A DNA stretch of 12,250 nucleotides from CAZFQD01 sp964520885. GTDB lineage: Bacteria; Bacillota; Clostridia; Oscillospirales; SIG519. The notes under the pieces were generated by a model that saw only the letters and a list, made by a program, of their open reading frames with translations, did not search any database and was not told the DNA's origin. Below, in pieces: positions 1 through 8,241 of the stretch (positions are counted from its first letter, which is position 1; each line of letters opens with the position of its first letter). A program made the position numbers and the translations under genes. The stretch covers positions 1-12,250 of the forward strand of contig CAZFQD010000065.1 of NCBI GenBank assembly GCA_964520885.1, in the 5' to 3' direction.

Positions 1-299
1 AAATCACCACAGTTTTTATGTTCGTCAACATACACCTTAATGTAGTCAAAGAGTATAGGAGCATACTGCACCTCATCAATAATAACAGGCGGCGAAAACC
101 TCTGTAAAAATAGCAGAGGCTCACTTTTTGCAAACTCTCGGTGCGTTGGATTGTCAAGGGATACATATTTTCTGCTTTCATTAGCCATTTTTTTAAGCAG
201 TGTAGTCTTGCCAACCTGACGAGGTCCTGTTACAAGCAAAACAGGAAAAGTATCATTTATTGATTTGATTTTTTTTTCAATTGCTCGTGCAATAAACAT
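1..299 (-). CDS. AAA_14/DUF4143-type ATP-binding protein, N-terminal part (runs off left edge)
   Basis: Only the first 99 codons are inside the window. The N-terminus has a clear P-loop: GPRQVGKTT at residues 25-33 (Walker A) and VIIDEVQ at about 72-78 (Walker B), followed by APILFDYIK. This spacing and the SLDNP stretch between them are typical of the AAA_14 ATPases that carry a C-terminal DUF4143 domain and are usually about 400-450 residues long. The cellular role of that family is poorly defined, and nothing links it to sugar use. ATG 299 is chosen because GGGAG lies 8 bases upstream; an in-frame ATG at 314 would add five residues but lacks a ribosome binding site. The gene has its own promoter and is separated from the sugar operon by a terminator, so it is an independent unit. 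The family call is solid; the C-terminal domain is inferred from the family, not seen. Confidence 0.88.
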   Translation of the reverse strand, partial: MFIARAIEKKIKSINDTFPVLLVTGPRQVGKTTLLKKMANESRKYVSLDNPTHREFAKSEPLLFLQRFSPPVIIDEVQYAPILFDYIKVYVDEHKNCGD

Positions 300-364
300 A
301 GTATCAACTCCCATAATTATTACATTCATTTAATAAGTTTTATGCAAATTTAAAATGTGGTTTT

Positions 365-393
365 AATTTAGCATAAATATATTGATTTGTCAA
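365..393 (-). promoter_or_regulatory. Sigma-A-type promoter for the AAA_14 ATPase gene
   Basis: On the minus strand TTGACA (388-393) is followed by a 17-base spacer and TAAATT (365-370), with a TG one base before the -10 box (extended -10). The -35 box is a perfect consensus and the spacing is ideal. It would give a leader of roughly 55-60 bases before ATG 299. Seen directly in the sequence; activity is inferred. Confidence 0.75.
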
Positions 394-543
394 GTTATAT
401 ATGTCACAATATTTTCATTGAGAAACCTAAAATCTATTGAAATTGCAAATAATATGGTTCTGCTCGCAAAAACTTTTCTTAAATAGCCAAAATCCTAAAA
501 ACGACAAAACTATATCTTTGATACTAATAATTTAAGCAACACC

Positions 544-604
544 AAAAAGCTGGTTTATCAAAATAACCTCTTCGGTTACATTTGATGTGCCAGCTTGAGT
601 TTTT
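544..604. terminator. Long bidirectional intrinsic terminator hairpin after fucU
   Basis: AAGCTGG (547-553) pairs with CCAGCTT (590-596), ATCAAA (557-562) with TTTGAT (581-586), and TAACC (564-568) with GGTTA (574-578), closing a TCTTC loop at 569-573. Two small internal loops interrupt the stem. Read on the minus strand the stem ends in TTTTT (548-544). Read on the plus strand TTTTT follows three bases after the stem (600-604). It lies about 100 bases past the fucU stop, so its main job is probably to end the leftward sugar operon and insulate the ATPase promoter. Confidence 0.78.
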
Positions 605-702
605 GTATTTTGATTTGAATAAATTTGTTTCCATAAATTGTTTGCACTCCTAAAATAAATTGGTATAATCATAACATAAAATCTGTAGTTTTAGAAGTTA
701 AA

Positions 703-1140
703 TTATTTTTGCAACAGAACCCCTTTTTTTAGTATGATGCAACCGTATAGTGCCTTCTCACTTGTGGCAACAATTGCATAAGCCTTTTTTGCTCTATCGT
801 AAAAATCATAAGTTTCAATATACTCTATGCAATCTTTACCTCTTTGGTCATATTTACCGATTAATTGCTTATAGTCTTCCCATATAACAGGGTTTGTATT
901 ATCTCCCGGAATAATAGACATTAAGGAAATAGGATGTTCGCAATAAGTGTCCAGAGGGAAAAATTGCAGTATTGCATTAAGTAATTTTAAGACACCATGC
1001 CCATCACATCGCACAAGTTTGTTTGCCATACTTGCCGCAGGAAAATTCCCATCTCCAATAACAATTTCGTCCCTATGACCCATTTCCATTAAAATTTTCA
1101 ACAGTTCGGGTGTAAGTTCATTGGGTATTCCATTAAGCAT
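703..1140 (-). CDS. fucU: L-fucose mutarotase (RbsD/FucU family)
   Basis: FucU interconverts the alpha and beta anomers of L-fucose (and of some other sugars in related members), feeding the form used by the sugar isomerase; it is a small cytoplasmic oligomeric enzyme. The 145-residue length is right for the family. The start, GIPNELTPELLKILMEMGH (4-22), matches the FucU pattern with the active-site His22. Further family marks are Asp30, the NFPA at 32-35, FPLD at 61-64, and the C-terminal block from FYDRAKKAYAIV to ALYGCIILKKGV with the conserved YG (132-133). The C-terminal block is close to E. coli FucU as I remember it, which favours FucU over RbsD. AAGGAGG sits 7 bases before the ATG. 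It is the last gene of the operon, 27 bases after the isomerase gene. True substrate could be another 6-deoxy or pyranose sugar. Confidence 0.9.
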   Translation of the reverse strand: MLNGIPNELTPELLKILMEMGHRDEIVIGDGNFPAASMANKLVRCDGHGVLKLLNAILQFFPLDTYCEHPISLMSIIPGDNTNPVIWEDYKQLIGKYDQRGKDCIEYIETYDFYDRAKKAYAIVATSEKALYGCIILKKGVLLQK

Positions 1141-1167
1141 ACAATAGCCTCCTTAAAATGCAAATTT

Positions 1168-2148
1168 TTACTTAAAAACATATTTTCTAAGCATTCTGCT
1201 TGCGGCTACAGCATCAGAGGTAGCCAAAATACTTTCCACTTCGTTTTTATCCATTTTGTTTACTACATTGACCATTGCCGTCATCCACTCAACACTTTCA
1301 CGAACTGCTTCAAGGCTATCTTCTCTATATGGATACTGGTCAGTTGAGATGTAACCTTCATAGTTGGTTTTGTCAAGCCAATAGAAAAACTCCATATAAG
1401 GAATTGTGTGAATTGTGCCGGTAATCATATCATCGTCCCACAAGGTATAATTGTCATTCATATGGACATGAAACAACTTATCTCCGTATTTTTTTAACAA
1501 AGCTACCGATTCGGCTACATTTTCATATGCAACCAATGCATGTCCGAAATCTATTGTAACTCCGCAATTTTTTTCGCCGATATCCTGTGTCATTAAAATT
1601 GTATTTGTTACATTTGAAGCATAACTTCTATTCCTTGGCTCTTTTGGTTTGTACTCAATGGCAATATTGATATCCTTACGATAAGTGCAACATTGCTTAA
1701 TGGCATCAATAAAAAGTTCGCGGTCTTTCAAATAATCAGCTTGGAAAAAATAATCGTATCCATCCTGACCGGGCCAAAGGCTAACAGTCGGACAACCAAG
1801 TTCTGCGGCGGCATCCATCATTTCTTTTGTATGGACTATTGCGGAATTTCGTATTTCTGCGTCCTTAGAAATGAACGCTCCTTTGCCGTATTTTCTTGCC
1901 GCAAAATGTTCAGGAATGATAGAAACTAATTTTAGATTTGTTCTTTCGAGTTCATTTCTAATTTCGTTTACATTTGCTGAAGTAATGTGAAATTCACCAA
2001 TCAACTCTACCCCATTAACATTTTCAATAGTAGATACCCTGTCAAAAAGTTGATGTAAAGTGAACGGTGCACTGTAACCCTCAGTGCAAAAACGGTCACA
2101 ACAGTTTCCTACATTGGAAAGAATTACAGAAAAATTTGGTTTGAACAT
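1168..2148 (-). CDS. Sugar isomerase/epimerase, xylose isomerase-like TIM barrel
   Basis: A 326-residue cytoplasmic protein of the AP-endonuclease-2/xylose-isomerase-like TIM-barrel superfamily, which isomerises or epimerises sugars or sugar phosphates using a divalent metal. Putative metal ligands are Glu165 in IEYKPKEPR, Asp200 in TIDFGHA (with His203), His229 in HVHMND, and Asp270 in STDQYPYR; other marks are LWPGQDGYDY (124-133) and the FADY-like QADY (136-139). The EYKPKEP and final Asp-Gln resemble the Pseudomonas stutzeri-type L-rhamnose isomerases more than hydroxypyruvate isomerase, so an aldose-ketose isomerase is the likeliest role, but the substrate cannot be read from sequence. 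Its position directly before fucU suggests both act on the same sugar, with this enzyme perhaps taking the place of a classical FucI. The start is supported by TAGGAGG about 8 bases upstream. The C-terminal 30 residues form a helical tail. Confidence 0.85.
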   Translation of the reverse strand: MFKPNFSVILSNVGNCCDRFCTEGYSAPFTLHQLFDRVSTIENVNGVELIGEFHITSANVNEIRNELERTNLKLVSIIPEHFAARKYGKGAFISKDAEIRNSAIVHTKEMMDAAAELGCPTVSLWPGQDGYDYFFQADYLKDRELFIDAIKQCCTYRKDINIAIEYKPKEPRNRSYASNVTNTILMTQDIGEKNCGVTIDFGHALVAYENVAESVALLKKYGDKLFHVHMNDNYTLWDDDMITGTIHTIPYMEFFYWLDKTNYEGYISTDQYPYREDSLEAVRESVEWMTAMVNVVNKMDKNEVESILATSDAVAASRMLRKYVFK

Positions 2149-2177
2149 AATTAACTTCCTCCTAAAATAATTTATTT

Positions 2178-3374
2178 TTATAAAATTGCAAGTTGAGTTG
2201 AAAATATATACCCTTGATTGTCAACTAAGTTAACATAGAACATTTTTGCTTTTTCTGGAGGTGTAACATTAATTTCATTGTTTATTATTTGTAAATCAAT
2301 TCTATTCCATTTTTCAATTAAATAATACATAACATTATCGTTAGTTGCATAATTTAATTCATCAGTTCTGTAAACTAAATATGCTGATTTTATTTCTACA
2401 CCTTTAGATACAGAAAAGGCTACCTTCATATCGTCCTTTGTTGGTTGCTTTGTAATTGTTGCCAAGGCTTTATTAGATTTTAATATTGATAAGGCAAAAG
2501 AATATGCTTCCAAAACATTCCAACCATCTTCGTGACTATGAAGCAAATTTGGAATAATACACAGATTAGAATTAGGGGTAACTTGTGCTGTCTGAGTAGT
2601 AATATCTAAAGAAAATGCAACATCGGAATCACTGTTAATCCATAATGTAGGTGTTTTACACAATGTTAACCACTTAGATGTTTCTGTTTCCCATGTAGTT
2701 TCCATAGTATTTGTAAAAATATTATCTGGATAATTTCCTATCATCAATGATTTGGATTCTTTAATATATGCACACCCATAAATTGGTATTGCAAATGCAA
2801 AACAATTAGAATTTGAGATAGCCACACTTGTTATGATACCACCCCAAGATATTCCACAAATGCCTATTTTACTACTGTCCACTCTTTGGTCATTTGCAAG
2901 TAGCGAATGAGCTAAATAAGTATCTGCAACTGCGTGATACATCCATTGATTTTTAGGTGAGGCACTTGAGCCATTTAAAGGTAAATTTGAAGGACCTCCC
3001 ATTATTTTGTTTTGCTCATCCACAGGTTGTTTGTTTGAATAATATGAACCAGGGCTGTCCGATATATTTCCTTCAAGGTCCATAGCAATAGCGGCAAAGC
3101 CCTTTTCTACCCATTTTTCTACCCATTGGGGATAGGCCATTCCTGCTCCCCCATGGGCAAGCACTATGGCAGGAACTTTATTGCTCTTTGACGCACTTTT
3201 TGGAAATCCAATATAAGCAAAAACACGAGTTTTATAATTATTATAATCCAATCCATCATAATAAATAGCTTTCACATCATTGTAATCCATATCTGGCACA
3301 TTATATATGCGAGGAGCTGTCCATACTTTGCTTTCAAATCCCATTTTATTCATATTAAGATACATTCCTTTCAA
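2178..3374 (-). CDS. Cytoplasmic alpha/beta-hydrolase, probable carbohydrate (acetyl) esterase
   Basis: An alpha/beta-hydrolase of about 398 residues related to acetylxylan esterase/dienelactone hydrolase/S9-like enzymes. The oxyanion-hole motif AHGGAG is at 73-78, the nucleophile elbow GISWGG at 174-179 (Ser176), the acid is Asp249 or Asp251 in NSDSD, and the base is probably His279 or His281 in LLHSHED. Residues from about 305 to 398 form a second, beta-rich domain ending the protein. No signal peptide or membrane segment is visible, so it should act inside the cell, for example removing acyl groups from imported sugars; a peptidase role is less likely but not excluded. The start is uncertain: TTG at 3374 has AAAGGATGAG 5 bases upstream (9 from the AAAGGA core), while ATG at 3353 has only AAAGGA 12 bases away and would shorten the protein by seven residues. 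The gene lies between the transporter and isomerase genes. Confidence 0.8.
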   Translation of the reverse strand: MKGMYLNMNKMGFESKVWTAPRIYNVPDMDYNDVKAIYYDGLDYNNYKTRVFAYIGFPKSASKSNKVPAIVLAHGGAGMAYPQWVEKWVEKGFAAIAMDLEGNISDSPGSYYSNKQPVDEQNKIMGGPSNLPLNGSSASPKNQWMYHAVADTYLAHSLLANDQRVDSSKIGICGISWGGIITSVAISNSNCFAFAIPIYGCAYIKESKSLMIGNYPDNIFTNTMETTWETETSKWLTLCKTPTLWINSDSDVAFSLDITTQTAQVTPNSNLCIIPNLLHSHEDGWNVLEAYSFALSILKSNKALATITKQPTKDDMKVAFSVSKGVEIKSAYLVYRTDELNYATNDNVMYYLIEKWNRIDLQIINNEINVTPPEKAKMFYVNLVDNQGYIFSTQLAIL

Positions 3375-3412
3375 ACTATACTCATCCTTTTTTTTAAAAA
3401 ATTAATCAATAT

Positions 3413-4297
3413 TTATTCCTTAATGCCAGCCGAAGCCATAGTTTCAATAACCTTACTCTGTGTAACTATAAATGTTGTTATTGGCACAATCATCATTACA
3501 ACTACAATAGCAGTGGCAACTCCAGCCCTTGCAATTCCAGCCAACATAATTTGACCTAATGCATAGTTTAGCGTTTTAAGATTTTCAGAATATATCATAT
3601 TTGTTGAAGCAACAGCCCACAAAGCTTGCACAGAAAACACAATAAGTGTAAGCCAAGCTCCTTTAACTAATGGCATAACTATTTTCCAAAATGTTTGCCA
3701 CTCGTTTGCTCCGTCTATGCGTGCGGCTTCAAGCATTGAATCATGAATCTGTTCCATAAACTGTTTCATTAGATATAAACCCAACGAACTTCCGAAAACA
3801 GGAACTATTAAAGCAAAATATGTATCTATCCATCCAATTTTCGCCATTGTAAGAAAGTTTGGTATTGCTGTTACTGCTGGACTAAACATAAGTGATAAGA
3901 TAATTATTTTAAAATAAATCTTTGCTCCGGGAAATTTATGCTTTGCAAGAGGGTACGCACACATTGATGCAAAAATAATTTGACCAAAAGTACCCACAGC
4001 AGTAATTAACACTGTATTAAAAAGATATCTTGAAAAAGGAATAGTAGAATTACTCATCATTGTAAACAAATCAATATAATTTTTAAATGTAGGACTGATA
4101 ACATAAAAACGCGGAGGAAATACCCACAATTCGTTTAACGGTTTAAAAGAATTTACTATCGAAAGGTAAAGTGGGAATGCGGTAAATACCCCTAATAAAG
4201 CAAGCAAAGAAAATACAAAGATATTTCCTCCAACCGATCTGCTTTGTTTAACATGAAATAGTTTTCTTCTTCTTTTTTTTATTACAACCTCTTTCAT
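3413..4297 (-). CDS. Carbohydrate ABC transporter permease, MalG type (pair 1)
   Basis: Inner subunit of a CUT1-family sugar importer. The 294 residues begin with a very basic cytoplasmic tail (KKRRRK at 8-12 region) followed by about six membrane segments (roughly 25-48, 93-117, 127-150, 158-176, 213-233, 258-280). The EAA loop that docks on the ABC ATPase is clear: EAARIDGANEW starting at Glu190 and running to about 210. The C-terminal end VIETMASAGIKE is typical of MalG-like permeases from Gram-positive oligosaccharide transporters. The ATG is 1 base after the stop codon of the MalF-type gene, with AAAGGTAGG just upstream inside that gene's end, so the two are translationally coupled and should form a heterodimer. 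Substrate is inferred from context only. Confidence 0.92.
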   Translation of the reverse strand: MKEVVIKKRRRKLFHVKQSRSVGGNIFVFSLLALLGVFTAFPLYLSIVNSFKPLNELWVFPPRFYVISPTFKNYIDLFTMMSNSTIPFSRYLFNTVLITAVGTFGQIIFASMCAYPLAKHKFPGAKIYFKIIILSLMFSPAVTAIPNFLTMAKIGWIDTYFALIVPVFGSSLGLYLMKQFMEQIHDSMLEAARIDGANEWQTFWKIVMPLVKGAWLTLIVFSVQALWAVASTNMIYSENLKTLNYALGQIMLAGIARAGVATAIVVVMMIVPITTFIVTQSKVIETMASAGIKE

Positions 4298-4298
4298 A

Positions 4299-5273
4299 TT
4301 AATTACCTACCTTTGAGAGGATTATTTGTATTATTTTATTTATTCCAACCATTGTCAAAAACAATATTGTTGCAATCGCACAAGCATAGCCCATTTCAAA
4401 TCTAATGTTGCCATAATCCTGTAAATGATTCATAACTGTATGTGCTCCATAAAAAGAACTCGGGAAACCACATAAAGCCGATATAACATCACCAATACCA
4501 AAAGAAGCGGTAATGCTCATAACGGCAGAAAACATTAGTTGCCCTTTTATTGAGGGTAAAGTAATATACCAAAGTTCCTGATACCTGTTTTTTATTCCAT
4601 CAACTGCACCTGATTCGTAAAGCGACCTATCAACATTTTGAAAGCCCGCAATAAATGTAAGAAACCCAACTCCCAAACTCGACCACAAAACAACTATAAC
4701 TATAGCTGCCTTGATGTAAATCGGATCAATAAACCATTGAATAGGTATATTTATTATTCCAAAATCTAAAAGCCACGCATTTAGGTATCCGTATTGGTCT
4801 CCGCTAAAAATTAATGACCAAATATAAACCACACCCGAAAGTGCAGGTGCAAAAAACAGCAAAGTCATAATTGAACGAATTTTTGGCGAAAGTTCATTAA
4901 CAAACCAAGCAACAATAAGGCTAAGAAAGAAACTAACAGGTCCTGTTATTGTTGCAAAAATAAATGTATTTTTTAATGCAATCAAAAATATTTGGTCATC
5001 AAATAGTAATTTCGTATAATTATCCCAACCAATAAATTTTGGTGGTTGCAGAATGTTAAAATATGTGAAACCGTAATAAATGGCGTTAATGACAGGAATT
5101 ACAGTAAATGTTGCAAAGACTATTGTAAAAGGCACTATAAACAAATATGATGCTTTATAATCATATATTTGTTTAAATAGATATCTAAAATATCCACTAT
5201 TATTAACTTTTTTATTCAAAGTTGCATTATTTTGATTCTTTGAATTAGCAGAAATTTTTGTTAAAGGATTCAT
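4299..5273 (-). CDS. Sugar ABC transporter permease, MalF type (pair 1)
   Basis: A 324-residue membrane protein with an N-terminal cytoplasmic stretch rich in Asn/Lys and then six likely membrane segments (about 44-66, 100-125, 135-157, 187-211, 246-263, 295-316). The EAA loop is at about 219-240 (YESGAVDGIKNRYQELW), with Gly in place of the usual Ala but with the key Gly226 kept, so it should still engage an ATPase. It matches MalF/LplB-like subunits of CUT1 importers. It starts 16 bases after the large binding-protein gene and ends 1 base before its MalG partner. The ribosome binding site is weak (AAGTGAG about 8 bases upstream), suggesting it depends on ribosomes coming from the preceding gene. 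Confidence 0.92.
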   Translation of the reverse strand: MNPLTKISANSKNQNNATLNKKVNNSGYFRYLFKQIYDYKASYLFIVPFTIVFATFTVIPVINAIYYGFTYFNILQPPKFIGWDNYTKLLFDDQIFLIALKNTFIFATITGPVSFFLSLIVAWFVNELSPKIRSIMTLLFFAPALSGVVYIWSLIFSGDQYGYLNAWLLDFGIINIPIQWFIDPIYIKAAIVIVVLWSSLGVGFLTFIAGFQNVDRSLYESGAVDGIKNRYQELWYITLPSIKGQLMFSAVMSITASFGIGDVISALCGFPSSFYGAHTVMNHLQDYGNIRFEMGYACAIATILFLTMVGINKIIQIILSKVGN

Positions 5274-5289
5274 TTTTTCATCTCACTTA

Positions 5290-8199
5290 CTACTTTAAAT
5301 TAGGCAAACCAAACTCTCTTCTTTTATCTGTAATCTCATCGTTAATTAATTCCACTTGGTCTTGCAGTATTTCACCTGGGTCTGTAAGGTTATTAGAACT
5401 CAAATTACTTGAAGTTACAATATAAGCACGTTTAAAAGCGAAATCAAGATATCGAGAGGTCATATAACTGCCGGGAACTTCAGGAATTCCCTTTGTTAGT
5501 TGCCATTGTTCCATTAAAATTTTAAAATCCTTAGTGCTCCATGGGATATGATAAAGTGCTTGTATGTTTGCTGTCTGATACCTAGCCGCAATACCCATAA
5601 TGCTTTCAAGTTCATTGCCATATTGCTCCTGAGTTTCAGCTGATGAGAACCATTTCATAAATTCCCATGCATCATTTTTGTTTTTAGAATTCTGCATCAT
5701 TATAGTGGCAGTTATAATAGATGCAATGGTCCTGTCAATTGTGCCGTCAGCTTTTTTTGTTCCAGGGACAAGTGAAAATTTCCACATTCCATCAAGTTCT
5801 GGAGCAAATACCGAAAGAATATTGTATGTCCCGTAATCGGCAATTCCTATAGGAACTTCACCAGATCTGAATCTTGTGTTAAAATCATATTGTGCAGGCA
5901 AAAAATATTCATTATAAAACTTTATCCATTTAAAAAACGCATTAATTGATTGATCACTATCAAGTGCTGAACTAATCCCGCCTTCATTATAAAATTTTCC
6001 ATCCATTTGATAAAGAAATGTTGCAAAGGAGTGCATACCCATTCCAAGTAAATTTGGCATATATGGCTGAGGCAAACCAAAACTAAGATTCTTTTTTTGG
6101 AGTATTGGAAGCATACCAATTACATCATCCCATGTTTGTGGCACAGAAATATTTAGTTCATTTAATATATCGGTCCTATAAAATAGCATAGGAAAGTTTT
6201 GAGTTTCAGGCAGTCCATATACATGTCCATTAAAAGTAAGTGGCTCCATAGCACTATTTTGAAATCTTTTTGCAATTTCAGGAAAATCATCAAATTGTTT
6301 AAGGTCAACAACTGCACCTCTAATAGCATAGTTAAGAGGATCGTTTTGAAAGTTTGATAATACAACATCAGGCCCTTTATTTGCAATTACTGCCGTCAAT
6401 AACGAACCGTATGGAACAAGCTGAATATTCACATTTATTCCTGTTTCTGAAGTAAAGAAATTTTTTGTCAGTTGATTAAGTGAATTAGCCTGGTCTCGAC
6501 CAGAAGTTATCCAAACTCTGACTGAAGAAGTATTTTTATTTGTTGCACCTATATTTGAATAATCAATAAAAAACGATGCAAAAAATTGCTGTATTGAGTA
6601 AACTATATTTGAAATTATGCCCAAATCAGTATTTGGAAGTTTTACATTTTTTGATGCGACCGAAATATAATCTATTTCTAAAGGTTGCTGTTTGACAGTT
6701 GATACCCATGACCCAAGTATACTTATATTAATAACAAAGTCATAGAACAAACTTGCAATTTTTTCAGGATTATCGCTCATCTTTTTCAGTTGTTTTGAAA
6801 GGGTTAATAGTTGAGTTGTCTGCGAACTGCTTACTTCGTTTAATTTAATAAAATCATCATATATTTGATTAAGCACGATACTTTGTTGATTCATTTTCTT
6901 TAAAACATCGGGTATAATCTTTTCAAAAGAATAATTTCTATCTTTATCAGGTACTGGCCCAGTTACCATAAGCAAATCCATATATATTTTGTTAAGAATA
7001 TTAACTGAAGCATTTACACTCTGAATAAATTCAGTAAGTTCACCTAAAGAAACTTTCATCTTAATTGTGTGCATACCCTCTGTAAGATAAAACTTGTATG
7101 GATTTTCATCTCCTCCTAAGCTAAATGCTTTCCAACTTGTGTCATATGGAAACTTATAAGCATTTAGTTGGGCACATGGTATTTCACCATCTATATAAAT
7201 ACTTCTGTATGATGCCTGACCGGCAACAACATTTTGTCTAGCGGTAACTCCAATTTTATAAAGTCCGGTTTTAGGAACATTAAATTGCCATGATACCCAT
7301 TGCCCAGTATTTTGCCACTTGCTACCGCCGATAGTATTTAATAGAATCTTTGAATAACTACTTGGATGTGTTGCTGGCGAGGAAAAATCTGAAATAGGAT
7401 AAATAGCATTATCCGATTTCAAGTCAGCTTGTTCACCTTGAATTTCAACATATTCATCTATTGTATCAAGGTATCCTTTTTTTATGTAATCGCTACTTAA
7501 TTGTGAATAATCCTTAAGTTTAGGGGTTTGATAAAATTTCATAGCACTAATGGTCATAGGTTCTTTAACAGTTTCAAATCTGATTTGATGTAAACCTTTA
7601 CTTAAATAAAACTTTAATGGTTCATTATTATATCCCAACGAATCAAATATATTTGTAGTCATCCACATAGGTTTTTCAATCTGTGTAGGACGAATCTGAT
7701 TTCCACCCATATCGTTTATTATTTCGTTGGCATTTGTAAAGGACCTTGAAAATGTTAAATTACCCGCTTCATCAAATGGTAGTTGACCGTCAATTAGTAG
7801 CGACCTAATAATTGAAGAGCCCTTACCTTGCGAAGGGTAGTATTCTAAACAAATATTATATAAGCCTTCGTTTTCAATGTTAACTTCCCATTCTACATAT
7901 CCTTCAACTCCAGTTTCAATACATTTGCCTTTTTTATCGCCTATATTTTCTGCAATAGTGGCATAATCACTGGAGCAATTAAAGTTAGTAATATCAACAT
8001 TTATCTCCACTTGTGGTGAGGGTATTGATTTATATTTTATAATATAATTTTTATAAGCATTTTCCCCCGTCCCATAAACCGAGCTAATATTTGCTGTAGT
8101 TGCTGTATCGGCTTTAACATTAATTTCTATTTGAAAACAGGTAGGAATTAACATACATAAAGTAATAAAACAAATTGCTCTTATACCATTTTTTTTCAT
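5290..8199 (-). CDS. Giant ABC sugar-binding protein with two N-terminal CBM-like modules
   Basis: About 969 residues, more than twice the usual 400-450 of a sugar-binding protein. In order: a signal peptide (1 to about 30, Lys-Lys then a hydrophobic core, ending in VKA); a beta-sandwich module at about 60-230 with features of galactose-binding/CBM6-CBM35-like folds (YVEWEVNIENEGLYNI, then LKFYLSKGLHQIRF); a second such module at about 248-403 (WVSWQFNVPKTGLYKIGV, then YKFYLTEGMHTIKM); a helical linker at about 405-550; and a family 1 extracellular solute-binding domain from about 556 to 955, starting VRVWITSG and including PDVVLSN, GLPETQNFPMLFYRTDIL and the late EFMKWFSSAETQ. It captures the sugar outside the cell and delivers it to one or both permease pairs. 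ATG 8199 is chosen because AGGTGAG lies just upstream; an in-frame TTG 18 bases earlier has no such site. Architecture is sure; the ligand is unknown. Confidence 0.9.
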   Translation of the reverse strand: MKKNGIRAICFITLCMLIPTCFQIEINVKADTATTANISSVYGTGENAYKNYIIKYKSIPSPQVEINVDITNFNCSSDYATIAENIGDKKGKCIETGVEGYVEWEVNIENEGLYNICLEYYPSQGKGSSIIRSLLIDGQLPFDEAGNLTFSRSFTNANEIINDMGGNQIRPTQIEKPMWMTTNIFDSLGYNNEPLKFYLSKGLHQIRFETVKEPMTISAMKFYQTPKLKDYSQLSSDYIKKGYLDTIDEYVEIQGEQADLKSDNAIYPISDFSSPATHPSSYSKILLNTIGGSKWQNTGQWVSWQFNVPKTGLYKIGVTARQNVVAGQASYRSIYIDGEIPCAQLNAYKFPYDTSWKAFSLGGDENPYKFYLTEGMHTIKMKVSLGELTEFIQSVNASVNILNKIYMDLLMVTGPVPDKDRNYSFEKIIPDVLKKMNQQSIVLNQIYDDFIKLNEVSSSQTTQLLTLSKQLKKMSDNPEKIASLFYDFVINISILGSWVSTVKQQPLEIDYISVASKNVKLPNTDLGIISNIVYSIQQFFASFFIDYSNIGATNKNTSSVRVWITSGRDQANSLNQLTKNFFTSETGINVNIQLVPYGSLLTAVIANKGPDVVLSNFQNDPLNYAIRGAVVDLKQFDDFPEIAKRFQNSAMEPLTFNGHVYGLPETQNFPMLFYRTDILNELNISVPQTWDDVIGMLPILQKKNLSFGLPQPYMPNLLGMGMHSFATFLYQMDGKFYNEGGISSALDSDQSINAFFKWIKFYNEYFLPAQYDFNTRFRSGEVPIGIADYGTYNILSVFAPELDGMWKFSLVPGTKKADGTIDRTIASIITATIMMQNSKNKNDAWEFMKWFSSAETQEQYGNELESIMGIAARYQTANIQALYHIPWSTKDFKILMEQWQLTKGIPEVPGSYMTSRYLDFAFKRAYIVTSSNLSSNNLTDPGEILQDQVELINDEITDKRREFGLPNLK

Positions 8200-8202
8200 A
8201 AA

Positions 8203-8209
8203 CTCACCT
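8203..8209 (-). promoter_or_regulatory. Ribosome binding site deciding the binding-protein start
   Basis: AGGTGAG on the minus strand ends 3 bases before ATG 8199 (5 bases from its AGGTG core). It pairs with the downstream part of the anti-Shine-Dalgarno sequence. The competing TTG at 8217 has only an AT-rich stretch upstream, so translation should begin at 8199, right at the positively charged start of the signal peptide. Confidence 0.65.
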
Positions 8210-8241
8210 ACATTCAATGTATATTTTAATAGCAGATATAA

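Larger units (their letters stand above)
300..702. other. Intergenic region between the sugar operon and the ATPase gene
   Basis: This 403-base stretch has no credible gene on either strand. It holds the promoter of the ATPase gene (365-393) and the long hairpin terminator (544-604). I see nothing else I can name in 394-543 or 605-702; both are AT-rich without obvious repeats. Confidence 0.6.

Noticed and set aside
1693..1929. Plus-strand open frame of 78 codons
   Set aside because: It lies wholly opposite the TIM-barrel isomerase gene, has no family resemblance and no ribosome binding site; it is an antisense shadow.
5922..6386. Two short minus-strand frames inside the binding-protein gene
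   Set aside because: They are out-of-frame readings of a clearly coding region with strong family matches in the main frame.
8120..8150. Possible lipobox in the binding-protein signal peptide
   Set aside because: The residue before Cys is Thr after Pro, which does not fit the usual small Gly/Ala/Ser before the lipidated Cys.
8200..8217. TTG start adding six residues to the binding protein
   Set aside because: No ribosome binding site upstream, while AGGTGAG precedes ATG 8199, where the basic start of the signal peptide begins.
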